Of a DNA stretch of 49,343 bases, positions 33,128-40,799 are shown one piece after another. The notes beneath the pieces were generated by a model that was not told the DNA's origin, did no database searches, and saw only the letters and a program-made list of their open reading frames with translations. Both the position numbers and the translations under genes were made by a program. The stretch covers positions 1 to 49,343 of the forward strand of contig NZ_CABPSQ010000020.1 in the NCBI RefSeq assembly GCF_902459775.1, given 5' to 3'. The stretch's first letter is position 1. Each line of letters opens with the position of its first letter. Origin of the DNA: Pandoraea captiosa (GTDB lineage Bacteria > Pseudomonadota > Gammaproteobacteria > Burkholderiales > Burkholderiaceae).

Positions 33128-35182
33128 TCAAGCGGCCAGCGCCGCGGCGGGGTCATCCGCTGTTGCCTCGGCATCCTCCGGGGCATCGTTCCGCTCCTGC
33201 GGTGCTGCCTGCGTGCCTTCGGCCTTGAAGATGGCGGGCATCCAGCCGGTGCCATCGACCAGCCGCTCGGCTTCGCTGGCAATGTCGGCCTTCTGCATCT
33301 TCGCCAGCCGGGTGACGTGCGACGGGGCGAACTGCTCCACGGCTTCCAGAATCGCGACCTTCGGCACATGCCGGAAATAACCCTCATTGGTGGGTTTCCA
33401 CCATGCGGCCATGTCCAGCCCCACGGCCTTCGCCAGTTCCTCGCCCGGCTGCTGCCGCGTGGTGCGGGGTGTCACCACGTCCACCGTGACCGCCACGCAT
33501 ACCGCCAGCAGTCGTACCAGTTCGTCTTGCGACTTCGCCAGTAGCGCGGCGAACAGTTCGGCGCTGTCCTGCGGCAAGGCTTCGCCCGCCACCTGTTGCA
33601 ACTCGCGCAGCGCCACGGCAGCAGGCGATTCCGGCCAGTCCGGGGCCATGCCTTCCAGCCGGTCTTGCACTTTCAGGCTCACGCCCAGCGGCAACGCATC
33701 ATGGCGGGGGCCGTAGTGGCTGCCGTGCAAAACGGTCTGCACCATGCCATGCACCAGCGCGGCCAGCGCCACTTGCGGATGCTGCGCCACTTCGATTTGC
33801 AGCGCGGCGGTACGGTGGGCACTCAACCGCTGCGCCAGCCGGTCGGACATGGCGGCGGTCTTGGGCTGCTCGTCATCCTCGCCTTCGTCGTCGTTCTCGG
33901 CATCCTCACTGCCGAAACCTTGGCGCAGGCGTTCCAGCGTGCGCAGTGCCTTGGCCTCGGCTTCGCGCATCAGGCCGCGATGAATCACGGCCTGCCCGTT
34001 GCGGTCGATGGTGACGATGGCACCGGCTGCGGCCTTCACGGTCGGGCTGTAGTCCTGCAAACCATCTTCCAACGCCTGCAACTGCTCGCCCAAGGCTTCG
34101 CCTTCCTCTTGCAGCGTGTCGGCCTTGTCCTCGTCCTCGGCTTCCAGCGCATCATTGAGGGCTTCGCCAATGGCCTGCACCTTGGCTTGCAGCTTTTCGA
34201 TGCGCTGCGTTTCGCGCTTGGTCGGTTCGCGCCGCTCCCTCGGCGCACGCTGGAAGGCGTGCAGATCGGCATGGGTCACGCCCGGCGTGGCATCCACCCA
34301 TGCCCAGCCTTCGGCCTGCACCTCGGCGGCGATGCCTGTCAGCCGGTCTTGCGCCAGCCTGTCCAGCAATGCGGCATCGGTCAGATACACGCCCGCGTCA
34401 CCTTCCGCGAACAGGTCACGGCGCACGCCACCGCCTGCGGCTTCGTAGGTGTCCAGCCCGACGAAGCGCACCAGCGGATGCCGGTAGGCGTCGATTTCGC
34501 GCTCGGTGAGGCGGTCGCGCAGCGCGGACGGCTGGCGCTGCCACGTTGGCGCATCGTAGAAGGCGGCTTCCTGCGCCGTGTGGTCATCAGTGATGGAAAG
34601 CGCCATCAACTGATCGAGCGTCACGGCATCGGCGCGATAGTCCGCCATGAGGCGCGGCGACACATTCGCCAGCTTCAAGCGGCGCTGCACCACCAGCGGC
34701 GTGACGCTGAAATCCGCCGCAATGTCCTCGATGGGTCGCCCCTCAGCCACCAGCGCCGCGAAGGCTTCAAACTGGTCAGCCGGGTGCATGGCTTCGCGCT
34801 GCACGTTCTCGGTGAGGCTGGCAGTGCGGGCCGTGCCATCGGCCACCAGCAGGCAAGGCACCTCCCAATCCTTGGCGATGCGGTGCTTTTTCGCCAGCAG
34901 CTTCAACGCGGCCAGCCTGCGGCCACCGGCCACGACTTCGTAATGCTCGCCATCGGCGGATGCAATCACGATCAGGTTTTGCAGCAGGCCCACGCGCTGA
35001 ATGCTCGCGGCCAGTTCAGGGATGGACATGCGCGGTGTCTTGCGCACGTTGCGGCCCGTGGGGCGCGGCACCAGCCGCGACAGCGGCACAAGAATCAGGT
35101 TCTTGGTCGGGTCGGCGGCTTCCAGCGGGATAGCGGCGGCGACATTGACGACGCGGGCTTCGGTAGTGGTAACGGCGTTCAT
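33128..35182 (-). CDS. parB: Large ParB/Srx-domain partition-like protein
   Basis: Protein of 684 residues from MNAVTTTEAR. The N-terminal ParB-like nuclease/CTPase domain is clear: LIVIASADGEHYEVVAGGRR, then the box TASLTENVQREAMHPADQFE (about residues 115-140), then a helix-turn-helix (IEDIAADFSVTPLVVQRRLK). The long C-terminal part, typical of ICE and plasmid proteins of this size, includes charged coiled-coil (residues about 325-385) and an acidic linker (DAENDDEGEDDEQ). Such proteins accompany DUF932 genes on Tn4371-like elements. The start choice rests on a GGAG site; nine extra residues upstream are possible. DNA partition or regulation is inferred. Confidence 0.88.
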   Translation of the reverse strand: MNAVTTTEARVVNVAAAIPLEAADPTKNLILVPLSRLVPRPTGRNVRKTPRMSIPELAASIQRVGLLQNLIVIASADGEHYEVVAGGRRLAALKLLAKKHRIAKDWEVPCLLVADGTARTASLTENVQREAMHPADQFEAFAALVAEGRPIEDIAADFSVTPLVVQRRLKLANVSPRLMADYRADAVTLDQLMALSITDDHTAQEAAFYDAPTWQRQPSALRDRLTEREIDAYRHPLVRFVGLDTYEAAGGGVRRDLFAEGDAGVYLTDAALLDRLAQDRLTGIAAEVQAEGWAWVDATPGVTHADLHAFQRAPRERREPTKRETQRIEKLQAKVQAIGEALNDALEAEDEDKADTLQEEGEALGEQLQALEDGLQDYSPTVKAAAGAIVTIDRNGQAVIHRGLMREAEAKALRTLERLRQGFGSEDAENDDEGEDDEQPKTAAMSDRLAQRLSAHRTAALQIEVAQHPQVALAALVHGMVQTVLHGSHYGPRHDALPLGVSLKVQDRLEGMAPDWPESPAAVALRELQQVAGEALPQDSAELFAALLAKSQDELVRLLAVCVAVTVDVVTPRTTRQQPGEELAKAVGLDMAAWWKPTNEGYFRHVPKVAILEAVEQFAPSHVTRLAKMQKADIASEAERLVDGTGWMPAIFKAEGTQAAPQERNDAPEDAEATADDPAAALAA

Positions 35183-35214
35183 GGTGGTATCTCCAATCGA
35201 GTCAAACAAGGAAT

Positions 35215-35234
35215 GGAGGGGAAACCGCCCCTCC
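35215..35234 (-). terminator. Hairpin between DUF932 and parB
   Basis: Perfect dyad GGAGGGG (35215-35221) / CCCCTCC (35228-35234) in the 75-bp gap between the DUF932 stop and the parB start. It may attenuate read-through or stabilise the DUF932 message. Confidence 0.45.
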
Positions 35235-35257
35235 TGCGGGAAAAACCCGAAAAGGGA

Positions 35258-36082
35258 TCAAGCCTTCAACTGGCGCAGGCCATCGGCCAGCATCCACAGG
35301 GCGCGATTGAGGCGCACATCGGAATCAATGCCCTGTATCGGGCGGGTCTGCTGGCGGCGTCCGTTGGCGCTGCGGCCATGCAATCCGCCTTTGGTGAGGT
35401 TTTCTTGGATGCGGTTGAACACGCTCCACAAGTCGGGGCGGCGATCTTCAAACCGGCGCGGCATCAGAATCTGGCTTTCGGTGATGGGCGCGGGCTTGTT
35501 CGGGTCGTCGTACTTGAGGGTCAATGCGGCGCGGGCGAACACTTCGGCCTCGCCTTCGTCCAGCGTGATGGCGCGCATGGCATCGCGGGAATCGCGCACA
35601 CGGTCGAAACCGCGCAGCACCTCGAACGCGCCTTCGATGACTTGGCCCGCCACATCGCCCTTATGGGGAACGCGCACATCGGCCACGGTGTCGCCGCACA
35701 CAAGGCCATTGCTGCACACAAAGCGGAACTGGCCCGCCAGCATCTGGTAGCTGCTGGTGCCATCGTGCGAGTTCAGCAGGATAATTTCATTGGCTTCCGC
35801 GCCGTTGATCTGGCTGGCATGGCGCAGGCGCAGCATGTGTTTCGTGTGCTCGCGCTTGCCTTCATCGCGCACGCGGGTTTGCGTCACCATGAAAGGCTGA
35901 AACCCTTCCTTGCGAAGCTCGGTCAGAACCGCCGCCGTGGGGATATAGGCGTACCGATGGGAACGGCTCTCATGCGGGGCGCCCGCAAAGATGGACGGGG
36001 CCACGCGGTGGATTTGGTCATCCGACAAGGGATAGTCGGAACGCAGCGCGGGGGAATGGGAAGCGAAACGGGTTGCAAGCAT
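35258..36082 (-). CDS. DUF932 domain protein
   Basis: Protein of 274 residues from MLATRFASHS with an AGGAG site. DUF932 features are SRSHRYAYIPTAAVLTELRK, EGFQPFMVTQTRVRD, HMLRLRHASQ, NEIILLNSHDGTSSYQMLAG and FVCSNGLVCG. Phage and plasmid members are sometimes called LGT-like or YfjQ/YafZ-type proteins; the function is unknown. It precedes the ParB-like gene on the same strand, a conserved pairing on these ICEs. The upstream in-frame 14 codons are not supported. Confidence 0.9.
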   Translation of the reverse strand: MLATRFASHSPALRSDYPLSDDQIHRVAPSIFAGAPHESRSHRYAYIPTAAVLTELRKEGFQPFMVTQTRVRDEGKREHTKHMLRLRHASQINGAEANEIILLNSHDGTSSYQMLAGQFRFVCSNGLVCGDTVADVRVPHKGDVAGQVIEGAFEVLRGFDRVRDSRDAMRAITLDEGEAEVFARAALTLKYDDPNKPAPITESQILMPRRFEDRRPDLWSVFNRIQENLTKGGLHGRSANGRRQQTRPIQGIDSDVRLNRALWMLADGLRQLKA

Positions 36083-36783
36083 GTCGTTCTCCTGAACAAA
36101 AGTGGCTGTTGAAGAAAACCGCACACCGGATTCCTAGATTCGGAGCCCAGCCTTTCGGCTGTTCGGTGCGGTCGGCACGAGGAACCCGGTTGGCCCTGTT
36201 GCCACCGTCTTTCCTGAGTTCATCGCCCGCGACGGTCAGGAGCGCGCGGACGGGGGCCGTCAAGGAGACAAGCGCAGGGTTGGTGCGGCCCGCAGGCGCA
36301 GCCGAGGACACGGCCCTGCGCGCCTTGATGGCACACGGGAGCGGGCTACAGTCGCGGACAAGGTGATGAAGTCAGGGGAGACGGCTGGACATGGCAACGG
36401 CCACTTCCAACGCCGACCGCACGGCAAGCGAAGCGCGCAGGCCCGAAGCTGGAAGCCGGGCCGGAGGCGTCAGCCGAGCGGAGCGAGGGGACGATGGAAG
36501 CCCGACAGGGGCGAAACCCCGCAGGGGGTTCGATGCGCTACACGCACGACAGCGCGACCGGCCATCTCCTAGGTGGCCGGGGACGCCCTGCCTTCAAGGT
36601 TCGATGAGCGCCAGGCGCAGGAGCTACGCCACGTCCCAGGCATTGGGGCGCCGATTCCTCAGTGGCGGCGGATTTCTGGCCGAATCTGCGCAGCCGGTTC
36701 GGCGGCATCGAGGGCGCCAAGCAACGCGCGGCGGGGATAGCCCGCAGGGCTTTCCCCGGAGTTGCGCCCGTGGCGACATGAAT
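36083..36783. other. 700-bp non-coding stretch with hairpins and repeats
   Basis: No supported gene; frames open through it are Arg/Gly-rich. It holds a tract (36437-36475, AGCGCGCAGGCCCG..GGAGGCGTCAG) shared with 42269-42310, a hairpin AACCCC-GCA-GGGGGTT at 36515-36530, a perfect stem CCGGCCA/TGGCCGG at 36558-36580, and repeat copy B at 36688-36761. DUF932 and ParD-like genes diverge from it, so promoters for both must lie inside. Confidence 0.5.
36688..36761. repeat. Hairpin-containing intergenic repeat, copy B
   Basis: Matches copy A (29395-29470). The hairpin GGGGATAGCCC-GCA-GGGCTTTCCCC is kept, while the loop (ACA to GCA) and one stem position differ. It sits 60-130 bp upstream of the ParD-like gene. 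Confidence 0.65.
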
Positions 36784-36807
36784 ATATGATTCGTATACGT
36801 TTCATAT
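36784..36807. promoter_or_regulatory. 24-bp palindrome upstream of the ParD-like/map pair
   Basis: Reads ATATGA-TT-CGTATACG-TT-TCATAT; all but the two TT pairs are symmetric. It ends 12 bp before the ParD-like start codon. Ribbon-helix-helix antitoxin-type proteins commonly autoregulate through such dyads, so this is the likely operator. Confidence 0.65.
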
Positions 36808-36819
36808 AAGACATTCAAC

Positions 36820-37032
36820 ATGGGCATCGTGAACATCGACGACGACCTGCATGACCAACTGCGCAAAGCCAGCGCCGTGTCATGCCGGTCCATCAACGCG
36901 CAGGCCGCCTTCTGGATCAGGATCGGCATGCTGTGCGAAATGAACCCCACGCAGAGCTTCAACGAGATCGTCGCCCGCGAGCTGCGGGCCGCCGGCGTCG
37001 CAGCGCAGCCGCTTCAGGTGGCCTCACCATGA
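36820..37032 (+). CDS. ParD-like ribbon-helix-helix protein
   Basis: Protein of 70 residues: strand GIVNIDDDLHDQLRKAS, then CRSINAQAAFWIRIGMLCEM, NPTQSFNEIVARELRAAGVA. This fits the ParD-like antitoxin family, an RHH fold with a short C-terminal tail. Its stop overlaps the methionine aminopeptidase start as ATGA (37029-37032), the arrangement of a toxin-antitoxin operon, but no RelE/ParE toxin follows. A near-perfect 24-bp palindrome lies just upstream. It probably represses its own operon; any neutralising role is a guess. Confidence 0.8.
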   Translation: MGIVNIDDDLHDQLRKASAVSCRSINAQAAFWIRIGMLCEMNPTQSFNEIVARELRAAGVAAQPLQVASP

Positions 37033-37796
37033 CCAAGCGCCCGGAAGAAATCGCGCTGCTGGCGGAGTCGGGCCAGTTATTGGCGAGCGTGTTCGACCAT
37101 CTGGATCACATGAACCTGATTGGCATGTCCACCATGCAGGTCAACGATCTGGTCGATGGCTTCATCGTCAATGAACTCAACGCGCGCCCGGCCAGCAAAG
37201 GCCAGTACGGGTACGCCTATGCGCTCAACGCTTCGCCCAATCATGTGGTCTGCCACGGCGTTCCCTCCACCACAGACGTTCTGCAAAGCGGCGACATCGT
37301 CAACTTCGACATCACCCTGGAGAAAAGCGGCTACATCGCCGATTCCAGCAAGACCTATCTGGTGGGCGAGGTATCACAGCCGGCCCAGCGGCTTGTGCAG
37401 GTGACCTACGAGGCGATGTGGAAAGGTATCCAGGCCGTGCGCCCCGGCGCCACGCTCGGCGACGTGGGCCATGCCATCGAGCGGCATGCGCGCAGGAACG
37501 GCTACAGCGTCGTGCGGGAATACTGCGGCCACGGCATCGGCCGCGAAATGCACGAGGAACCCCAGGTGCTGCACTGGGGCAAGCCGCGCACGGGCCTGGT
37601 GCTGCGCGAAGGCATGGTGTTCACCATCGAGCCGATGGTGAACCAGGGACGGCGTGCCGTTGAAACCGAAGAGGATGGCTGGACGGTTGTCACCTGCGAC
37701 GGACAACTGTCCGCGCAGTTCGAGCATACCGTAGCCGTCACCGCAAGCGGCGTGCGGGTCTTGACCTTGCGCCCCGGCGAGAAGCGGCCGCATTGA
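37029..37796 (+). CDS. map: Type I methionine aminopeptidase (element-borne)
   Basis: Protein of 255 residues with the complete active site of type I MetAP: metal ligands D94 (NFDIT), D105 (IADSS), H168 (GHGIG), E201 (FTIEP) and E232 (FEHTV), plus H76 (CHGVP) and H175 (MHEEP). The numbering is offset by exactly 3 from the E. coli enzyme (H79, D97, D108, H171, H178, E204, E235). It would remove the initiator Met from new proteins. The host must have its own copy, so this is an extra one, translationally coupled to a ParD-like protein. Frame and start are firm. Confidence 0.93.
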   Translation: MTKRPEEIALLAESGQLLASVFDHLDHMNLIGMSTMQVNDLVDGFIVNELNARPASKGQYGYAYALNASPNHVVCHGVPSTTDVLQSGDIVNFDITLEKSGYIADSSKTYLVGEVSQPAQRLVQVTYEAMWKGIQAVRPGATLGDVGHAIERHARRNGYSVVREYCGHGIGREMHEEPQVLHWGKPRTGLVLREGMVFTIEPMVNQGRRAVETEEDGWTVVTCDGQLSAQFEHTVAVTASGVRVLTLRPGEKRPH

Positions 37797-37809
37797 GCTG
37801 CCTTGGGCA

Positions 37810-37829
37810 GGGGCGCTCCGAAGCGCCCC
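37810..37829. terminator. Hairpin between convergent map and DUF2958 genes
   Basis: Perfect stem GGGGCGCT (37810-37817) / AGCGCCCC (37822-37829), extended by CCTT (37801-37804) and AAGG (37830-37833) across a bulge. It lies in the 41-bp gap between converging stops. No T-run. Confidence 0.55.
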
Positions 37830-37837
37830 AAGGCCGG

Positions 37838-38188
37838 TCAGACAACGACCCGCCCGGCCAGCCGCGCATCGCGCGCATAGGCACTCAGGCGCTTGTCGGT
37901 CTGAAAGTGCAGATCACGCTCGATCGGCAGGCCCAGCCCGCCGCGCACGCTCGCCAGCTCGTTCAAGCTGACCCAGCCGATTTCCGGCATCCCCAACCCC
38001 AGGTCGCAAAGCCCGAAAGCACGGTCATGATCATCGGGATCAATCTCGGTCAACAGCCAGGTCGCGCCGGCATCCGGCGTGAACAGCTTGACCACGGGAG
38101 CCGGATCGAAGTCCGGGTTGTCCAGGGAAGCACGGCCGTTGGCCAGCAGCACGATGCGCTGCTCGTCGGTGATGAATGCGTGGTTCAT
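37838..38188 (-). CDS. DUF2958 family protein (second copy)
   Basis: Protein of 116 residues starting MNHAFITDEQ. It shares with the copy at 28518 the blocks LLANGRASLDN, PVVKLFTPDAGATWLLTEID and AFGLCDLGLGMPEIGWVSLNEL, and then the ending QTDKRLSAYARDARL. The two are clearly paralogues but diverged, so not a recent duplication. Its upstream leader (38209-38360) is nearly the same as that of radC, which suggests shared control. Function unknown. Confidence 0.87.
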   Translation of the reverse strand: MNHAFITDEQRIVLLANGRASLDNPDFDPAPVVKLFTPDAGATWLLTEIDPDDHDRAFGLCDLGLGMPEIGWVSLNELASVRGGLGLPIERDLHFQTDKRLSAYARDARLAGRVVV

Positions 38189-38208
38189 GGTGAACTCCTG
38201 AAAGTTGC

Positions 38209-38360
38209 CGGGCGGAATTGCCCGACCCGTTCAGGGCACGGAGCAGCGCAAGCAGTCAATGATCGAAGACGGCCGCCAGGCCGCAAGCGTGCGAAGCAGG
38301 CGCAGTCATGGACGGCGAGCACGCCGTGGCACGATGAAGGGAACAGCAAGCCGCCACCTC
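38209..38360 (-). ncRNA. Structured leader shared with radC (copy upstream of DUF2958)
   Basis: About 150 bp beginning 21 bp upstream of the DUF2958 start, strongly similar to 42085-42240. Three hairpins are kept: CGGGC-N6-GCCCG (38209-38224), CGGCC-GCCA-GGCCG (38270-38283) and ACGGCG-AGCA-CGCCGT (38312-38327). In the last two the stems agree with the radC copy while the loops differ, as expected for an RNA element. It could be a 5' leader or a small RNA; the class is not known. Confidence 0.5.
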
Positions 38361-38418
38361 CACGCCTCGCACACAGATTGCCGATCAAAGCCGCCAGGAT
38401 AGTTTTTCTTTCAATTAA

Positions 38419-38442
38419 TTCAATGATTGATGTATCATTGAA
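38419..38442. promoter_or_regulatory. ArsR operator
   Basis: Perfect inverted repeat TTCAATGAT (38419-38427) and ATCATTGAA (38434-38442), 6 bp apart, directly before the arsR start codon in AT-rich DNA. ArsR repressors bind this kind of dyad in their own promoter. Confidence 0.8.
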
Positions 38443-38444
38443 TA

Positions 38445-38768
38445 ATGAATGAGACCCAAGCTGTTTCCGCCCTGAGCGCGTTGGCCCATGCCCAGCGCCT
38501 GCGCGTGTTCCGCGCCCTGGTCATCGCCGGCCCCGAAGGGCGAACGCCCAGTGTGCTGGCCGAGCAACTCGACGTGGCTCGCAATGCACTGTCTTTCCAT
38601 CTGAAAGAACTGGCGCACGCCGGCCTCGTCACCATCGAGCAGCAGGGCCGCAACCTCATCTATCGCGCCGACTTTTCCCAGATGAACGGACTGCTCGGCT
38701 ACCTGACCGAACACTGCTGCCAGGGCGGCGTGTGCGAGGTCACCGAATCCTCCCACTGCGATTGCTGA
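38445..38768 (+). CDS. arsR: ArsR-family arsenic-responsive repressor
   Basis: Winged-helix repressor of 107 residues: LSALAHAQRLRVFRALVIAG, TPSVLAEQLDVARNALSFHL, KELAHAGLVTIEQQGRNLIY. The N-terminal ELCVCDL site of classical ArsR is absent. Cysteines are instead C-terminal (C91, C92, C97 in HCCQGGVC, plus a final CDC), resembling the Acidithiobacillus-type As(III) site. It leads the ars operon, with a perfect dyad operator just upstream, and so represses arsC-acr3-arsC-arsH until As(III) binds. Confidence 0.94.
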   Translation: MNETQAVSALSALAHAQRLRVFRALVIAGPEGRTPSVLAEQLDVARNALSFHLKELAHAGLVTIEQQGRNLIYRADFSQMNGLLGYLTEHCCQGGVCEVTESSHCDC

Positions 38769-38772
38769 TGCC

Positions 38773-39270
38773 ATGACCACCGATACCCCCTACAACGCGC
38801 TATTCATCTGCACGGGCAATTCGGCCCGTTCGATCCTCGCCGAAGGCATCCTCAACAACCTGGGCCAGGGCCGCTTTCACGCCTACTCGGCGGGCAGCCA
38901 CCCCAAGGGTGAGGTGCATCCGCTGGCGCTTGCCACGCTGGAGCGGCTGCACATGCCGACGGCAGGCTATCGCAGCAAGAGCTGGGATGAGTTCGTAGCC
39001 CCAGGCGCCCCGGTATTCGATTTCATCTTCACCGTCTGCGACAACGCCGCCGGCGAGGCCTGCCCGCTCTGGCCGGGCAAGCCGGTGTCCGCACATTGGG
39101 GTGTGCCCGATCCCGCATCGGTCGAAGGCTCCGAAGAGCAACAGATCAAGGCCTTCAAAGACGCCGCCTTGACCCTGCGCCGCCGCATCGAGCTGTTCCT
39201 GTCGCTGCCGCTGGCGCGGCTGGACGCCATGTCCTTGCAGCGCGAGCTGCGCGACATCGGCAAGCAGTGA
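38773..39270 (+). CDS. arsC: Arsenate reductase, low-molecular-weight phosphatase (thioredoxin) type
   Basis: Protein of 165 residues. The P-loop CTGNSAR gives catalytic Cys13 and Arg19 (CX5R). Other cysteines are C89 (FTVCDN) and C97 (EACPLW), which could form the disulfide relay, and a WGVPDPA segment supplies the usual Asp. It reduces As(V) to As(III), which Acr3 exports. It follows arsR by 4 bp. The C-terminal 40 residues are helical. Confidence 0.93.
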   Translation: MTTDTPYNALFICTGNSARSILAEGILNNLGQGRFHAYSAGSHPKGEVHPLALATLERLHMPTAGYRSKSWDEFVAPGAPVFDFIFTVCDNAAGEACPLWPGKPVSAHWGVPDPASVEGSEEQQIKAFKDAALTLRRRIELFLSLPLARLDAMSLQRELRDIGKQ

Positions 39271-39277
39271 GGCCCCG

Positions 39278-40363
39278 ATGACCGCAGCGACTGAAACGGC
39301 CCGCGCCATGCCGGCCGCCCCGACCATGAGCGTGTTCGAGCGCTACCTGACGGTGTGGGTTTTCCTGTGCATCGTTATTGGCATCGCGCTGGGCCAGTTC
39401 GCGCCCGGCGTGTTCCAGGCCATTGGTCACATGGAAGTTGCCCAGGTCAACCTGCCGGTGGGCCTGCTGATCTGGATCATGATCATTCCCATGCTGCTCA
39501 AAGTGGACTTCGGCGCGCTGGGTCAGGTCAAGCAGCACTGGCGCGGCATCGGCGTTACGTTGTTCATCAACTGGGCCGTCAAGCCGTTCTCGATGGCGTT
39601 GCTGGCATGGATCTTCATCCGCCACGTCTTCGCCAACGCGCTGCCCGCCGACCAGCTCGACAGCTATGTCGCCGGCCTGATCCTGCTGGCCGCCGCGCCC
39701 TGCACGGCGATGGTGTTCGTCTGGAGCCGGCTGACGGGCGGCGACCCCGTGTTCACGCTGTCGCAGGTGGCGTTGAACGACACCATCATGGTGTTCGCCT
39801 TCGCACCCATCGTCGGCCTGCTGCTGGGCCTGTCGGCCATCACGGTGCCGTGGGATACGCTGCTGGTGTCGGTGGCGCTCTACATCGTCATCCCCGTCAT
39901 CCTCGCGCAGGTCTGGCGCCGTGCATTGCTTCGGCGCGGCCAGGCCGTGTTCGACCGCGCCCTGGAGCGCATCGGCCCGCTGTCCATCGCGGCGCTGCTG
40001 CTCACGCTGGTGCTGCTGTTCGCCTTCCAGGGCCAGGCCATCCTGCAGCAGCCGCTGGTCATCGCCATGCTGGCGGTGCCGATCCTCATCCAGGTGTTCT
40101 TCAACTCCGGCCTGGCCTACTGGCTCAACCGCAAGGTGGGTGAGAAGCACAACATCGCCTGTCCTTCGGCGCTGATCGGCGCGAGCAATTTCTTTGAGCT
40201 GGCCGTGGCCGCGGCCATCAGCCTGTTCGGCTTCCAGTCCGGCGCGGCGCTGGCCACCGTGGTCGGCGTGCTGATCGAAGTGCCCGTCATGCTGCTGGTC
40301 GTGCGCGTGGTCAACCGCTCGCGCGGCTGGTACGAGGCCGGCCCGAACCCATCGACCCGATAA
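39278..40363 (+). CDS. acr3: ACR3-family arsenite efflux permease
   Basis: Membrane carrier of 361 residues with about ten hydrophobic segments. The essential Cys of the family is C142 in AAAPCTAMVFVW; the conserved Glu lies in GVLIEVPVML near the C-terminus, and NDTIMVFAFAPIVGL and ALIGASNFFELAVA are typical ACR3 blocks. It exports arsenite using the proton gradient. The start at 39278 is 8 bp after arsC; MSVFERY, 16 codons on, is an alternative. Sometimes annotated arsB, but it is not of the ArsB family. Confidence 0.95.
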   Translation: MTAATETARAMPAAPTMSVFERYLTVWVFLCIVIGIALGQFAPGVFQAIGHMEVAQVNLPVGLLIWIMIIPMLLKVDFGALGQVKQHWRGIGVTLFINWAVKPFSMALLAWIFIRHVFANALPADQLDSYVAGLILLAAAPCTAMVFVWSRLTGGDPVFTLSQVALNDTIMVFAFAPIVGLLLGLSAITVPWDTLLVSVALYIVIPVILAQVWRRALLRRGQAVFDRALERIGPLSIAALLLTLVLLFAFQGQAILQQPLVIAMLAVPILIQVFFNSGLAYWLNRKVGEKHNIACPSALIGASNFFELAVAAAISLFGFQSGAALATVVGVLIEVPVMLLVVRVVNRSRGWYEAGPNPSTR

Positions 40364-40370
40364 CCACGAC

Positions 40371-40799
40371 ATGCCCATGAGCACCATCACGATCTATCAC
40401 AACCCCGCCTGCGGCACGTCGCGCAACACGCTCGGCCTGATCCGCAACAGCGGCGAAGAGCCCACGGTCATCGAATATCTGAAGACGCCACCGGATCGCG
40501 CGACGCTGGTCAAGCTGCTGCAAGATGCGGGCCTGGGCGTGCGCGCCGTGCTGCGCGAAAAGGGCACGCCCTATGCCGAACTCGGCCTGGGCGATCCGAA
40601 ATGGACGGATGAGCAGTTGCTCGACTTCATCGAGCAGCATCCCATCCTCATGAACCGGCCCATCGTGGTCACGCCGCTGGGCACGCGCCTGTGCCGGCCA
40701 TCGGAAGCGGTGTTGGACATCCTGCCGCAGCCGCAGCGCGGCGCGTTCAACAAGGAAGACGGCGAGCCCGTGATCGACGCGGAAGGCCGCCGTGTCTGA
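40371..40799 (+). CDS. arsC: Arsenate reductase, glutaredoxin type
   Basis: ArsC/Spx-fold reductase, 142 residues from the first ATG, or 140 from [10 protein letters not shown] at 40377, which places the catalytic Cys at position 12 as in plasmid R773 ArsC. The Cys lies in [10 protein letters not shown]; arginines that bind arsenate are in [16 protein letters not shown]. It is the second arsenate reductase of the operon and uses glutathione/glutaredoxin instead of thioredoxin. It is 8 bp after acr3 and its end overlaps arsH. Confidence 0.93.
   Translation: MPMSTITIYHNPACGTSRNTLGLIRNSGEEPTVIEYLKTPPDRATLVKLLQDAGLGVRAVLREKGTPYAELGLGDPKWTDEQLLDFIEQHPILMNRPIVVTPLGTRLCRPSEAVLDILPQPQRGAFNKEDGEPVIDAEGRRV

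Noticed and set aside
33596-36112. 838-codon plus-strand open frame opposite parB and DUF932
   Set aside because: Same artefact: low-complexity His/Gln/Arg translation and no ribosome site, while the minus strand codes recognised families.
36391-36789. 132-codon open frame in the DUF932-ParD gap
   Set aside because: Translation is Arg/Gly-rich, crosses several hairpins and a repeat, and lacks a ribosome site.
36820-37796. Calling the ParD-like/map pair a classical toxin-antitoxin system
   Set aside because: The second gene is a complete type I methionine aminopeptidase, not a RelE/ParE-type toxin. It is kept as a finding, not annotated as toxin-antitoxin.
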